Origin: Bog-473 sp963809825
GTDB taxonomy: Bacteria > Actinomycetota > Acidimicrobiia > Acidimicrobiales > RAAP-2
Reading direction: 5' to 3'
Length of the DNA: 64,000 bases
Assembly: GCA_963809825.1 (NCBI GenBank)
Contig: CAWELJ010000003.1
Span: 1 to 64,000 of the forward strand
Shown: in pieces, positions 1 to 7,560 of the stretch
Position numbering within the stretch: position 1 is the stretch's first letter
How the letters are laid out: every line of letters starts with the position of its first letter
Program-made: the position numbers and the translations under genes
The notes under the pieces: model-generated
Told to the model about the DNA's origin: nothing
The model's input: only the letters and a program-made list of their open reading frames with translations
Databases searched by the model: none

Positions 1-31
1 ACCGATGCTCTATCCCCTGAGCTACGGGGGC
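1..31 (-). tRNA. tRNA 5' half, probably tRNA-Arg, cut by window edge
   Basis: Read on the minus strand, the first 31 bases form the 5' half of a tRNA: acceptor strand GCCCCCG, TA, a D arm closed by GCTC and GAGC, then the first anticodon-stem bases TCGGT. The anticodon lies outside the window. A GCCCCCGTAGCTCAGGGGATAGAGC start is typical of actinobacterial arginine tRNAs, but the isotype is inference. Confidence 0.82.
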
Positions 32-160
32 TCAGACCGACTCACCGCCACAGTACGCGTCGCCGGGCGCATCCCGGAGCCGCGGGCCGAACCCGCCTCT
101 CCTGCAGGAAGTTCACGCCGGACCCCGCCGGCGATCTATTCTGTGCTCTGGGTACGCGGC

Positions 161-178
161 CTCCGACAGAGGTCGGAG
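161..178 (+). promoter_or_regulatory. Stem-loop in the ahcY leader
   Basis: CTCCGAC and GTCGGAG form a perfect 7-bp stem around the loop AGAG, about 80 bases before the ahcY start. AT-richer sequence around 134-142 could hold its promoter. I looked for the SAH-riboswitch consensus known from some ahcY leaders and did not recognise it, so this is only a hairpin of unknown role. Confidence 0.35.
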
Positions 179-258
179 CACGTGCGTTGCGCTTCCGCCG
201 TCCGGCCCGCCGCAATGTTGCGCGCCTGCGCACGTTCATCCGACCCAAAGGAGCTGCA

Positions 259-1701
259 ATGACTTCACCCCTCCCCTACAAGGTGGCCGACCTGTCCCTA
301 GCCGAGTTCGGGCGCAAGGAGATCGTCCTCGCCGAGCACGAGATGCCCGGCCTCATGGCGATGCGGGCCGAGTACGCCGCCAGCCAACCGCTCGCCGGCG
401 CCCGCGTGACCGGATCCCTCCACATGACGGTGCAGACGGCCGTGCTGATCGAGACCCTGACCGCGCTGGGCGCCCGCGTGCGCTGGGCCAGCTGCAACAT
501 CTTCTCGACGCAGGACCACGCCGCCGCCGCCGTGGCGATCGGCCCCGACGGCACCGTCGACGACCCCAAGGGCGTGCCCGTCTTCGCCTGGAAGGGAGAG
601 ACCCTCGAGGAGTACTGGTGGTGCACCGAGCAGGCGCTCCTGTGGCCCGGCGACGGCGGTCCCAACATGATCCTCGACGATGGCGGCGACGCCACCCTTC
701 TCGTGCACAAGGGCGTCGAGTTCGAGAAGGCGGGGACGGTCCCCGACCCCTCGACGGCCGAGTCCGAGGAGTTCGAAGTCGTCCTCTCCCTTCTGACCCG
801 CAGCCTGGCCGAGGACCCCGGGCGCTGGACCTCCATCGCCAACGGCATCAAGGGCGTGACCGAGGAGACCACCACCGGCGTGCACCGGCTAGTCGACATG
901 GCCAAGAAGGGTGAGCTCCTGTTCCCCGCCATCAACGTGAACGACTCCGTCACGAAGTCGAAGTTCGACAACAAGTACGGCTGCCGCCACTCCCTCGTCG
1001 ACGGCATCAACCGTGCCACGGACGTGCTGATCGGCGGCAAGGTGGCGGTCGTCTGCGGCTACGGCGACGTCGGCAAGGGGTGCGCCCAGTCGCTCGCCGG
1101 CCAGGGGGCTCGCGTCGTCGTGACCGAGGTCGACCCGATCTGCGCGCTGCAGGCCGCCATGGAGGGTTTCCAGGTCACGACGCTCGAGGACATCCTGCCG
1201 GAGGCGGACATCATCATCACGACGACGGGGAACAAGGACATCATCACGGCGGCGCACATGGCCCGGATGAAGCACCAGGCCATCGTCGGGAACATCGGTC
1301 ACTTCGACAACGAGATCGACATGGCCGGTCTCGCCAGGACCCCGGGGGTGGAGCGGATCAACATCAAGCCGCAGGTCGACAAGTGGGTCTTCCCCGACGG
1401 CCACGCCATCATCGTCCTGTCCGAGGGCCGGCTCCTGAATCTGGGCAACGCTACGGGGCACCCCAGCTTCGTGATGTCCAACTCGTTCACCAACCAGACG
1501 ATGGCGCAGGTCGAGCTCTTCACCCAGACCGGTCAGTACGTCAACGACGTCTACGTGCTGCCCAAGCACCTCGACGAGAAGGTGGCGCGCCTGCACCTCG
1601 ACGCGCTGGGGGTCAAGCTGACGAAGCTGACCAACGAGCAGGCCGACTACATCGGCGTGCCCGTCGAGGGGCCCTACAAGCCCGACACGTACCGGTACTG
1701 A
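259..1701 (+). CDS. ahcY: Adenosylhomocysteinase (S-adenosylhomocysteine hydrolase)
   Basis: Cytosolic NAD-dependent enzyme that splits S-adenosylhomocysteine into adenosine and homocysteine, relieving product inhibition of methyltransferases and feeding homocysteine to methionine synthase (metH lies at 56 kb). The 480-residue product is full length for the family. Visible signatures are the N-terminal SLHMTVQTA segment, NVNDSVTKSKFDN, the Rossmann motif CGYGDVGKGCAQ, HFDNEIDM, and the C-terminal end KPDTYRY. The ATG at 259 is chosen because AAAGGAG lies just upstream. An in-frame start at 187 would add 24 arginine-rich residues that do not resemble the family. The gene converges on the anti-sigma gene with only 4 bases between the stops. 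Confidence 0.97.
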   Translation: MTSPLPYKVADLSLAEFGRKEIVLAEHEMPGLMAMRAEYAASQPLAGARVTGSLHMTVQTAVLIETLTALGARVRWASCNIFSTQDHAAAAVAIGPDGTVDDPKGVPVFAWKGETLEEYWWCTEQALLWPGDGGPNMILDDGGDATLLVHKGVEFEKAGTVPDPSTAESEEFEVVLSLLTRSLAEDPGRWTSIANGIKGVTEETTTGVHRLVDMAKKGELLFPAINVNDSVTKSKFDNKYGCRHSLVDGINRATDVLIGGKVAVVCGYGDVGKGCAQSLAGQGARVVVTEVDPICALQAAMEGFQVTTLEDILPEADIIITTTGNKDIITAAHMARMKHQAIVGNIGHFDNEIDMAGLARTPGVERINIKPQVDKWVFPDGHAIIVLSEGRLLNLGNATGHPSFVMSNSFTNQTMAQVELFTQTGQYVNDVYVLPKHLDEKVARLHLDALGVKLTKLTNEQADYIGVPVEGPYKPDTYRY

Positions 1702-1705
1702 GGCG

Positions 1706-2377
1706 TCAGCCCAGCGAGGCGGTGGCGATCACCGTCCCGCTGGGCGACACCACCTCGGCGGTGCGGATGTCGGCCGGCTTGACGTGCAGGGGAGCAACCC
1801 AAGCCCCGTAGCCCTGCCGCGCGACGAAGGTTCCGACGTGGTGGGTCACACCGTCCGCCGTCATCACGATGCAGTCGACGGGCCCCCGGGCCGTCGAATC
1901 GGCGAGCATCATCGACATCCAGGGTCGGGCGCCCCCGACCACCACGACGTGACCCACCGCGGCGCCGTTCTCGACGAGGTCGGCCGAGATCGCGTTCCCG
2001 TGATGGGCCTGCGCGGTGGCGGTCGTGGGCGCGGACGACGGAAGGGTCAGGCCCAGTCCGAGCGCCAGAGCCGCTGCAGCCGCCGCCACGCCGGCGGGCA
2101 CCCACAGGGACGGCCGGAACCGGCGCCGCCTGTCCGACACACCCATGCGGTCGAAGAGCCGCACCTCGAATCCCAACGGTGGCTCCGCCTCGGGGGCCAC
2201 CTGCACGATGGTGTCGGCCACCCGGGAGAGCTGCTCCAGTTCCTCCGCGCACTGCGGGCACGAATCGACATGGGACAGCGCCTGCGCCCGGGGGCGCCCG
2301 GTCAGCGCGCCGAGCGCGAGCTCGGCCAGGTCGTCCGCGTAGGCGTCGCACCCGGTGTCCCTCAGTTCATCGCTCAT
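1706..2377 (-). CDS. Zinc-binding anti-sigma factor, RskA-like
   Basis: Likely membrane-anchored antagonist of the ECF sigma factor encoded just upstream. The 223-residue protein has an N-terminal zinc anti-sigma domain with HVDSCPQC (HX3CX2C) near residue 36, a single hydrophobic segment near residues 95-113 (VPAGVAAAAAALALGLGL), and a C-terminal extracytoplasmic domain ending in a beta-rich SPSGTVIATASLG stretch, as in anti-sigma-K proteins. Its start lies inside the end of the sigma gene (11-base overlap), so the two should be translationally coupled and made in matched amounts. In this family release of sigma usually follows proteolysis of the membrane protein; the inducing signal cannot be read from the sequence. 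Confidence 0.88.
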   Translation of the reverse strand: MSDELRDTGCDAYADDLAELALGALTGRPRAQALSHVDSCPQCAEELEQLSRVADTIVQVAPEAEPPLGFEVRLFDRMGVSDRRRRFRPSLWVPAGVAAAAAALALGLGLTLPSSAPTTATAQAHHGNAISADLVENGAAVGHVVVVGGARPWMSMMLADSTARGPVDCIVMTADGVTHHVGTFVARQGYGAWVAPLHVKPADIRTAEVVSPSGTVIATASLG

Positions 2378-2960
2378 CGCTCACCCCCTCCGCTGGCTCG
2401 ACGGCGGCGCGCATGCGGAGGAGCGCCGTGCGGATGCGCGTCTTGGCCGTACCCAGAGGGATGCCCTCGGACTCGCTGATCTCCAGCGCCGTCCGGCCGT
2501 ACACGGCGGCCAGCACCACCGCCCGCCGTTGCTCCTCGGGCAGCACTTCCAGGGCGGCGCGCACGGTCTCGCGCACGTCGCCCCGGTGCGCCGAATCCTC
2601 GGGGTTGTGCTCGTTGCTGCGCAGGGCCGAGGCGGCGAAGTCGTCGGGGTCCGTCGGCACGGCGCGGCGGAGGCGCAGGGCGTCGATCGCCAGGTTGCGC
2701 GTGATGGTGAGGACCCACGACGCCACCGAGCCCCGCCGGGGGTCGAACACGGGCGCGTGGCGCCAGACCCTGATCATGGCCTCCTGGGCCACGTCCTCGG
2801 CCACGCCGGACTCGCCGGTCATGGAGAAGGCGAGGCCGAACACGCGCCGTTGGTAGCGGCGCACGAAGGAGACCGCTGCCGCCTGCTCCCCTACGGCCAT
2901 GCCGGCCAGGAGGGCCTCGTCGGAGAGCTCGCCCTCGGCCACACGCAATTGTCGCATCAT
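2367..2960 (-). CDS. ECF-family RNA polymerase sigma factor
   Basis: Extracytoplasmic-function sigma factor of about 197 residues. Region 2 is seen in the stretch containing AEDVAQEAMIRVWRHAP and the following GSVASWVLTITRNLAIDALR. Region 4 helix-turn-helix is seen in LPEEQRRAVVLAAVYGRT and the following GIPLGTAKTRIRTALLRMR. The spacer between them is short and acidic. The ATG at 2960 is chosen; a second ATG follows at 2957 and a GTG at 2978 is also in frame. It overlaps the anti-sigma gene by 11 bases, so the pair forms a standard two-gene regulatory operon. Its target promoters cannot be deduced here. Confidence 0.93.
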   Translation of the reverse strand: MMRQLRVAEGELSDEALLAGMAVGEQAAAVSFVRRYQRRVFGLAFSMTGESGVAEDVAQEAMIRVWRHAPVFDPRRGSVASWVLTITRNLAIDALRLRRAVPTDPDDFAASALRSNEHNPEDSAHRGDVRETVRAALEVLPEEQRRAVVLAAVYGRTALEISESEGIPLGTAKTRIRTALLRMRAAVEPAEGVSDER

Positions 2961-2978
2961 CGGGTATACGGGCCCCAC

Positions 2979-3263
2979 CGCCCTGTGGATTCACCACGGC
3001 GGCTCAATCCCGGCGCCCGCCTGGCCCGTATCCCCATCCGTGCCTGCGACGACCGCCGACCCCGCCCCTCTGCCCGTCCCCGGGGCCGGCCGCAGGCCGA
3101 TGACCGCGGTCGGGGTGACGGCGGCGGCGGTTCGCCCGCCCACCGCCGGCCTCTGCCTCCCCGGATCGGTACCCGACGCTCGCCCCGGCACCACCCCGGC
3201 CGGGACCGCGACGTAGGGACCACTCCGGACCGGGCCTGCGTCCCTTTCTCCCGGTTGGGGCGC
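2979..3263. other. Intergenic region without a convincing gene
   Basis: About 285 bases between the sigma factor start and the LmbE gene. Open frames here are arginine- and proline-rich shadows of GC-rich DNA without family features. It presumably holds the promoter of the sigma/anti-sigma operon, but I see no clear -35/-10 pair. Confidence 0.6.
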
Positions 3264-3281
3264 GGGCCCGGCTTCGGGCCC
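3264..3281 (-). terminator. Possible terminator hairpin after the LmbE gene
   Basis: GGGCCCG and CGGGCCC pair perfectly over 7 bp around the loop GCTT, 5 bases beyond the LmbE-family stop. There is no U-tract, as is common for high-GC Actinobacteria, so this is a structural inference only. Confidence 0.45.
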
Positions 3282-3286
3282 CGTGA

Positions 3287-4108
3287 TCAGCGCAGCCCGG
3301 CGAAGAGGTCGTCCTCGGGGACCGGCGCCTCCGTGGTGTCGACGGCCCGGACGAAGCTCTCGGATCCCATGATGGAGGAGAACAGCTCCTCGCCCATCTG
3401 GAGGAAGAAGATGTTCTCGCTCTGGCTGGCGTGTGCGGCGAGGGACGCGTACTTGCGCCCCGCCACCGCGCTGCAGTCGACGGTGGTCGTGATCAGCTCG
3501 TCCGGCGTGCCGAAGTCGGGGTTCTCCTGGACTTCGGACGGCAGCTCGACACCCGACTGCGCCAGCATGTCGGCAAACCCGCGCAGCGTCGAACGTGCCA
3601 CCGCCGTGTAGTAGAGCTTGGCCGGAACCCCCGACTCCGTCAGCGCGGCGTGCGTGATCCGGTTCGCCTGAATGTGATCGGGGTGCCCGTAGAAGCCGTT
3701 CTCGTCGTAGGTCACCACCACCTGCGGCTCGTAGCGGTCCATGAGTGCCGCCAGCCGCTGGGCCGGCTCCTCGACGGGCGTCCGCCAGAAGGACCCGGGC
3801 GACTCGTTCTGCGGCCAGCCCTCCATCCCCGAGTCGTGGTAGCCGAGCATCTCGAGATGCGCCACGCCGAGAACCTCGCAGCTGGCCTCGAGCTCCCGGC
3901 GGCGCAGCTCGACCACGGCGCGTTCGTCGTGCCCGGGTTCGCCGGGCTTCAACCCGCCCGGGGCGTCCCCGAGCTCGCCGTTCGTGCAGGTGACGAGCAC
4001 GGTGCGGACACCCTCGGCCGCGTAGCGGGCCAGGATGCCGCCGGTCCCGATGGCCTCGTCGTCGGGATGGGCGTGCACTGCCATGAGGGTCAGAGGTCGC
4101 TCGGCCAT
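3287..4108 (-). CDS. LmbE/PIG-L family zinc deacetylase (MshB/Mca-like)
   Basis: Zinc-dependent N-deacetylase or amidase of 273 residues. The diagnostic AHPDDE motif is near residue 12 and the second metal-ligand motif GHPDH near residue 140; TCTNGELGD and GYHDSGM are also typical. In Actinobacteria this family includes MshB, which deacetylates GlcNAc-inositol in mycothiol synthesis, and Mca, which cleaves mycothiol conjugates. I cannot tell which applies, or whether the protein acts on another N-acyl sugar. The ATG at 4108 is chosen because the next residues (ERPLTLMAVHAHPDDE) are the family N-terminus and a TACGCT hexamer sits 7 bases upstream; longer in-frame extensions lack family similarity. 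Confidence 0.88.
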   Translation of the reverse strand: MAERPLTLMAVHAHPDDEAIGTGGILARYAAEGVRTVLVTCTNGELGDAPGGLKPGEPGHDERAVVELRRRELEASCEVLGVAHLEMLGYHDSGMEGWPQNESPGSFWRTPVEEPAQRLAALMDRYEPQVVVTYDENGFYGHPDHIQANRITHAALTESGVPAKLYYTAVARSTLRGFADMLAQSGVELPSEVQENPDFGTPDELITTTVDCSAVAGRKYASLAAHASQSENIFFLQMGEELFSSIMGSESFVRAVDTTEAPVPEDDLFAGLR

Positions 4109-4115
4109 GGAGGGC

Positions 4116-4121
4116 AGCGTA
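4116..4121 (-). promoter_or_regulatory. -10-like hexamer for leaderless LmbE gene
   Basis: TACGCT on the minus strand lies 7 bases from the ATG at 4108, with no Shine-Dalgarno sequence between. It fits the leaderless pattern recurring in this window. Confidence 0.4.
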
Positions 4122-4148
4122 TGGGAACCGGCGCCAGCTCCGGCGCAG

Positions 4149-5042
4149 TCAGGTCTGGAGGCCGCCGACCGCGCCGGCCAGGCGCTCCAGCTCGGACCGC
4201 CACTGTTGCGGTGGCGCCATGGGCCGCACGATGAACTTGGAGAACCCGACCTCGAGGAACCGTTCCACCATGTCGCGCAGGCCGCCGAGCCCGACCGGCA
4301 CGATCTGCTCGAGCGGCCGCCCCCGGGCCCGGCGTGCCAGCGGCGACGAGGCCAGGGCGGAAAGATCGGCGCCTTCAGGGGCATAGGCGAGGCTGACGCC
4401 GAAGTGCTCCGGACTGATGGCCCGTCCGTGCTCGGCCGCCACCTTGTCGATCACCGCCTTGCCCGTCGCGGCGTCGGCCGGCGTGCAGAAGGCCGGGATC
4501 CACCCGTCGGCGAGACGTCCACAGCGCTCGAGCGCCGCCGGGACGTTGCCGCCGAGCCAGACGTCGAAGGGGTCCTGGACCGGTCGTGGCGAGACCGAGA
4601 CCTCGGCGAACGTGCCGGCCGGCCCCTCATGGGTGACCTCCTCGCCCGCCCACAGCCGGCGCAGCACGGGGAGCGCGTCGTCCATCAGCGCACCCCGCTC
4701 CGCCGTCGGGATCCCGATGGCGCTGCGCTCCCCGCCGAGGGCGAGACCCGGGACGAAGGTGAGGAGGAAGCGCCCCCCCGAGAGCAGGTCGAGGGTGGCG
4801 ACCGCCTTGGCCAGCCACACCAGGTTGCGTCCCGGCAGGAGCATCGTGGTCCCGATCTTGAGGCCGGGGCAGGCGCCCGAGGCCCAGGCCAGCCCGACCA
4901 GGGGGTCGGGCCCGGGCCGGGTGAGCACCTCGGGCAGCCACAGCGAGTCGAAGCCGGTCTCGGCGATGGCCCGTGCCAGCGCGACCATGGCGTCGGGCCC
5001 GAGGCTCTCGCCGCCGGCGCTGATCCCGATGCGTACCTTCAT
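4149..5042 (-). CDS. LLM-class (luciferase-like) F420-dependent oxidoreductase
   Basis: TIM-barrel flavin or F420 oxidoreductase of 297 residues, cytosolic. Visible family features are the N-terminal KVRIGISAGGESLG, FDSLWLPEV, LKIGTTMLLPGRN, the conserved DLLSGGRFLL and DGWIPAF. In Actinobacteria most proteins of this architecture use reduced F420 to reduce or oxidise alcohols, enones or imines; the substrate here is unknown. The ATG at 5042 overlaps the stop of the threonine aldolase gene by 4 bases (ATGA), so translation is coupled. It is the last gene of that operon and one of three LLM proteins in the window (also 6595 and 27764). Confidence 0.9.
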   Translation of the reverse strand: MKVRIGISAGGESLGPDAMVALARAIAETGFDSLWLPEVLTRPGPDPLVGLAWASGACPGLKIGTTMLLPGRNLVWLAKAVATLDLLSGGRFLLTFVPGLALGGERSAIGIPTAERGALMDDALPVLRRLWAGEEVTHEGPAGTFAEVSVSPRPVQDPFDVWLGGNVPAALERCGRLADGWIPAFCTPADAATGKAVIDKVAAEHGRAISPEHFGVSLAYAPEGADLSALASSPLARRARGRPLEQIVPVGLGGLRDMVERFLEVGFSKFIVRPMAPPQQWRSELERLAGAVGGLQT

Positions 5043-6067
5043 CCAGCGCTTCCCGGTGCGTCGCCGAGCGCCGAGATGGCGCGCGAGATGCCGTCGTCGT
5101 CGACGTCGTGGTGCGTGACGAAGCGGACCGTGTCGGGCGCGATGGCGTGCGCCAGCACACCATGACGCTCCAGATGCGCCAGCAGCTTGCCCGGCTCGGG
5201 GTGGGTGAAGGTCACAATGTTCGTCCGGACCCGGGCCGGGTCGACGCCGCACCCGGGCCAGCGGTCGGCCACGGCCTCGGCCAGCCGCGTGGCGCGGACA
5301 TGGTCTTCAGGGAGACGCTGGACCATCTCGGTGAGGGCCACCAGCCCCGGCGCGGCGAGGACGCCGGCCTGGCGCATGCCCCCGCCGAGGCGCTTGCGGG
5401 CCAGACGGCCCTCGGCGATCACGTCCGCCTCGCCGCCGAGCAGCGACCCCACCGGCGCGCACAGACCCTTCGAGAGGCAGCACATGACGGTCGTGGCGCC
5501 GGCGGCCCATTCGTCGGCCGGCACGCCCGTGGCGGCCTCGGCGTTGAACAGGCGCGCGCCGTCCATGTGGACCGGCACCGGGCCCGCCGCATCGATCACA
5601 GCGCGCAGGCCCGCCGCCGACCACGGAGCACCCGATGCGGCCATGTGCGTGTGCTCGATGCTGACGAGCGACACCTCCGGCTGATGGTGCGCCGCTGCCT
5701 CACGCGCCCGTCGGACGTCGGCGGCGCGCAACATGCCGTCGTCGTCGTCGAGCTCGACGAACTGGATCCCGGCGTTCATCGCGGCCGCGCCGTACTCGTA
5801 GGCGACCACGTGCTGGCGGCGACCGGCGACGACCGCGGTCCCGGGACGGGTCAGGACCCGGATGGCGATCTGGTTGGCCATGACGCCCGAGGCCACGAAC
5901 AGCGCGGCCGGCTTGCCGACCCTTGCCGCGAACGTCTCCTCGAGAGCGCGCACCGTCGGATCCTCGCCGTAGTCGTCGTCCCCGACCTCGGCCTCGGCCA
6001 TGGCGCGGCGCATCGCGGGCGTCGGCCTCGTGACGGTGTCGCTGCGCAGGTCGACCACGTCGGGCAC
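5039..6067 (-). CDS. ltaE: Low-specificity L-threonine aldolase-like PLP enzyme
   Basis: PLP-dependent beta-eliminating lyase-fold enzyme (342 residues) that would cleave L-threonine or L-allo-threonine to glycine and acetaldehyde. It begins VDLRSDTVTRPTPAMRRAM, the family hallmark; GDDDYGEDPTV, the substrate-loop HMDGARLFNA and the PLP-lysine region CLSKGLCAPVGS follow. It starts at a GTG and ends in an ATGA overlap with the downstream LLM gene, suggesting linked roles in amino-acid or aldehyde metabolism (inference). A TAGCCT hexamer 6 bases upstream of the GTG suggests a leaderless transcript. Confidence 0.92.
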   Translation of the reverse strand: MPDVVDLRSDTVTRPTPAMRRAMAEAEVGDDDYGEDPTVRALEETFAARVGKPAALFVASGVMANQIAIRVLTRPGTAVVAGRRQHVVAYEYGAAAMNAGIQFVELDDDDGMLRAADVRRAREAAAHHQPEVSLVSIEHTHMAASGAPWSAAGLRAVIDAAGPVPVHMDGARLFNAEAATGVPADEWAAGATTVMCCLSKGLCAPVGSLLGGEADVIAEGRLARKRLGGGMRQAGVLAAPGLVALTEMVQRLPEDHVRATRLAEAVADRWPGCGVDPARVRTNIVTFTHPEPGKLLAHLERHGVLAHAIAPDTVRFVTHHDVDDDGISRAISALGDAPGSAG

Positions 6068-6073
6068 GCGCTC

Positions 6074-6097
6074 AGGCTACCGGCGCGCCGTTAACAT
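6074..6097. promoter_or_regulatory. Divergent leaderless promoters for ltaE and the thioesterase gene
   Basis: The 36-base gap between two divergent GTG starts holds two -10-like hexamers. TAGCCT (minus strand, 6074-6079) is 6 bases from the ltaE GTG. TAACAT (plus strand, 6092-6097) is 6 bases from the thioesterase GTG. Neither gene has a Shine-Dalgarno sequence. Confidence 0.5.
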
Positions 6098-6103
6098 CCG
6101 GCG

Positions 6104-6562
6104 GTGACCACACCCCCCTCGCCCCCTGGTGGCGTGCCGCCCGGCGTCGTCCAGAGCATCCACGACCTGCTCGACGTCGAGTTCGTCGAGACGGGCCCGG
6201 ACCGCGTCGTCCTGCGCATCCCCGTCGACTGGCGGGTGCACCAGCCCTACGGCATCCTCCACGGAGGGGTCTCCGCCCTCCTGGCCGAGTCGGCCGCCAG
6301 CCTCGGGGCCGCGCTGGCCGCCGGGCCCGACCGCAGCGTGGTCGGGATCGAGCTCAACGCCAGCCACCTGCGCTCCGTGCGGGAGGGCCACCTGACCGCC
6401 GAGGCCACGCCCGTGCGGGTCGGCCGCACGGTCCAGGTCTGGCGCATCGAGCTCAGCGACGACGACGGCCGGGCCATCTGCGAGGCGCGCTGCACGGTGT
6501 CCGTCCTCGACCGGCCCGGCGGGGACGTCGGGCCGGTCGGCCGACCGGTGGTGCAGGAATAG
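6104..6562 (+). CDS. PaaI-type hotdog thioesterase
   Basis: Acyl-CoA thioesterase of the hotdog fold, 152 residues, the usual length. The family core is visible: QPYGILHGGVSALLAESAAS (with the HGG active-site turn), VGIELNASHLRSVREGHLTA, and the terminal strand ICEARCTVSVLD. Members hydrolyse aryl- or medium-chain acyl-CoAs. It starts at GTG 6104 next to a divergent aldolase operon and is followed 32 bases later by an LLM, thiolase and KAS III operon, so it may release acyl-CoA products of that operon (inference). Confidence 0.88.
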   Translation: MTTPPSPPGGVPPGVVQSIHDLLDVEFVETGPDRVVLRIPVDWRVHQPYGILHGGVSALLAESAASLGAALAAGPDRSVVGIELNASHLRSVREGHLTAEATPVRVGRTVQVWRIELSDDDGRAICEARCTVSVLDRPGGDVGPVGRPVVQE

Positions 6563-6582
6563 AAAGCGCCGCGGTACCGGCG

Positions 6583-6588
6583 TAATAT
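6583..6588 (+). promoter_or_regulatory. -10 hexamer TAATAT for the LLM-thiolase-KAS III operon
   Basis: A near-consensus TAATAT lies 6 bases before the GTG at 6595, too close for a ribosome-binding site. This is one of the clearest leaderless starts in the window. Confidence 0.55.
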
Positions 6589-6594
6589 GTCGGT

Positions 6595-7560
6595 GTGACC
6601 CCGGTAGGAAGTGGAGCTCCCCGCCCATCCCTCGGGCTCATCCTCCCTGCCACCACGCAGGGAGAACTTCATCCGGAGTGTAGTAATACCCTTGGTACTA
6701 CCAACAGCGCCGCCGAGCTGACGGAGCTCTGCCGCCGGGCCGAAGGCACCGGAGCCGATTCCCTCTGGGCGGTGGACCACCTCTACTGGCCCCACCCCAT
6801 CGGCGAGGCGCTCACCACCTTGGCCGTGGCCGCCGTGGCGACGACACGGCCGACGCTCGGGACCTGCGTGCTGCAGCTGCCCCTGCGGCAGCCGTCCGTC
6901 GTGGCGAAACAGGCGGCGGCGCTCCAACTCCTCTCGGGTGGCCGCTTCGTCCTCGGCATGGGTGTCGGCAGCCACGAGGAGGAGTACGAGCGGGCCGGCG
7001 TCGACTTCCACCGCCGGGGACTGCTCATGGACCAGGGCGTCGCCCGCCTGCGGGAGGCCTGGTCCCCGGCGGGACCGGACACCGATTACGTCCAGCAGCC
7101 GGAGGCACCCCCCGTCCCCCTGTGGTTCGGCGGGGCGAGCGCGGCGGCGCGGCGCCGGGCCGCAGCGGTCGGCGACGGCTGGATCCCCCTGTTCATCACG
7201 CCGGACGACTACGCGCCTGCAGTGGGCGCGCTCCGGCGTGAGGCGGCAGGGAACGGGCGCGACCCCGACGCTGTCGAGCCCGGCGTGGTGGTCTTCGCCA
7301 GTGTGGGTGACGACGACTCGGCGGTCCGCGGCGCAGACTGGCTCTCGCAGCTCTACCGGGTGCCGGCCAAGGCCTTCCGGCGCCACCTCGTCGCGGGGTC
7401 GCCGGACTCGTGTGCGGCCGCGCTGCGGGGCTACGCCGAGGCCGGGGCGCGCCACATCGTCGTCATGGTGGCCGGTTCGCTCGCCGTCGACCAGTTCGGC
7501 CTGCTCCGCGCCGCCTTCGTCCGCGACGAGGAGCGGGTCCTCACGGGAGCGCCGGCGTGA
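6595..7560 (+). CDS. LLM-class F420-dependent oxidoreductase, first gene of a four-gene operon
   Basis: Luciferase-like TIM-barrel oxidoreductase of 321 residues. LGLILPATT at the N-terminus, ADSLWAVDHLYWPHP, LQLLSGGRFVLGMGVGSHEEE and DGWIPLFITPDDY mark the family; the cofactor is probably F420. It leads an operon in which each gene overlaps the next by 4 bases: this gene, a thiolase-like enzyme, KAS III and a nucleotidyltransferase. Codons 29-36 are oddly AT-rich and carry the inverted repeat GTAGTA/TACTAC (6680-6701), unlike the rest of the gene. The GTG start is supported by the TAATAT hexamer 6 bases upstream. Confidence 0.9.
   Translation: MTPVGSGAPRPSLGLILPATTQGELHPECSNTLGTTNSAAELTELCRRAEGTGADSLWAVDHLYWPHPIGEALTTLAVAAVATTRPTLGTCVLQLPLRQPSVVAKQAAALQLLSGGRFVLGMGVGSHEEEYERAGVDFHRRGLLMDQGVARLREAWSPAGPDTDYVQQPEAPPVPLWFGGASAAARRRAAAVGDGWIPLFITPDDYAPAVGALRREAAGNGRDPDAVEPGVVVFASVGDDDSAVRGADWLSQLYRVPAKAFRRHLVAGSPDSCAAALRGYAEAGARHIVVMVAGSLAVDQFGLLRAAFVRDEERVLTGAPA

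Noticed and set aside
140..258. SAH riboswitch before ahcY
   Set aside because: A stem-loop is present, but I could not find the conserved core of the known SAH riboswitch; a covariance search would be needed.
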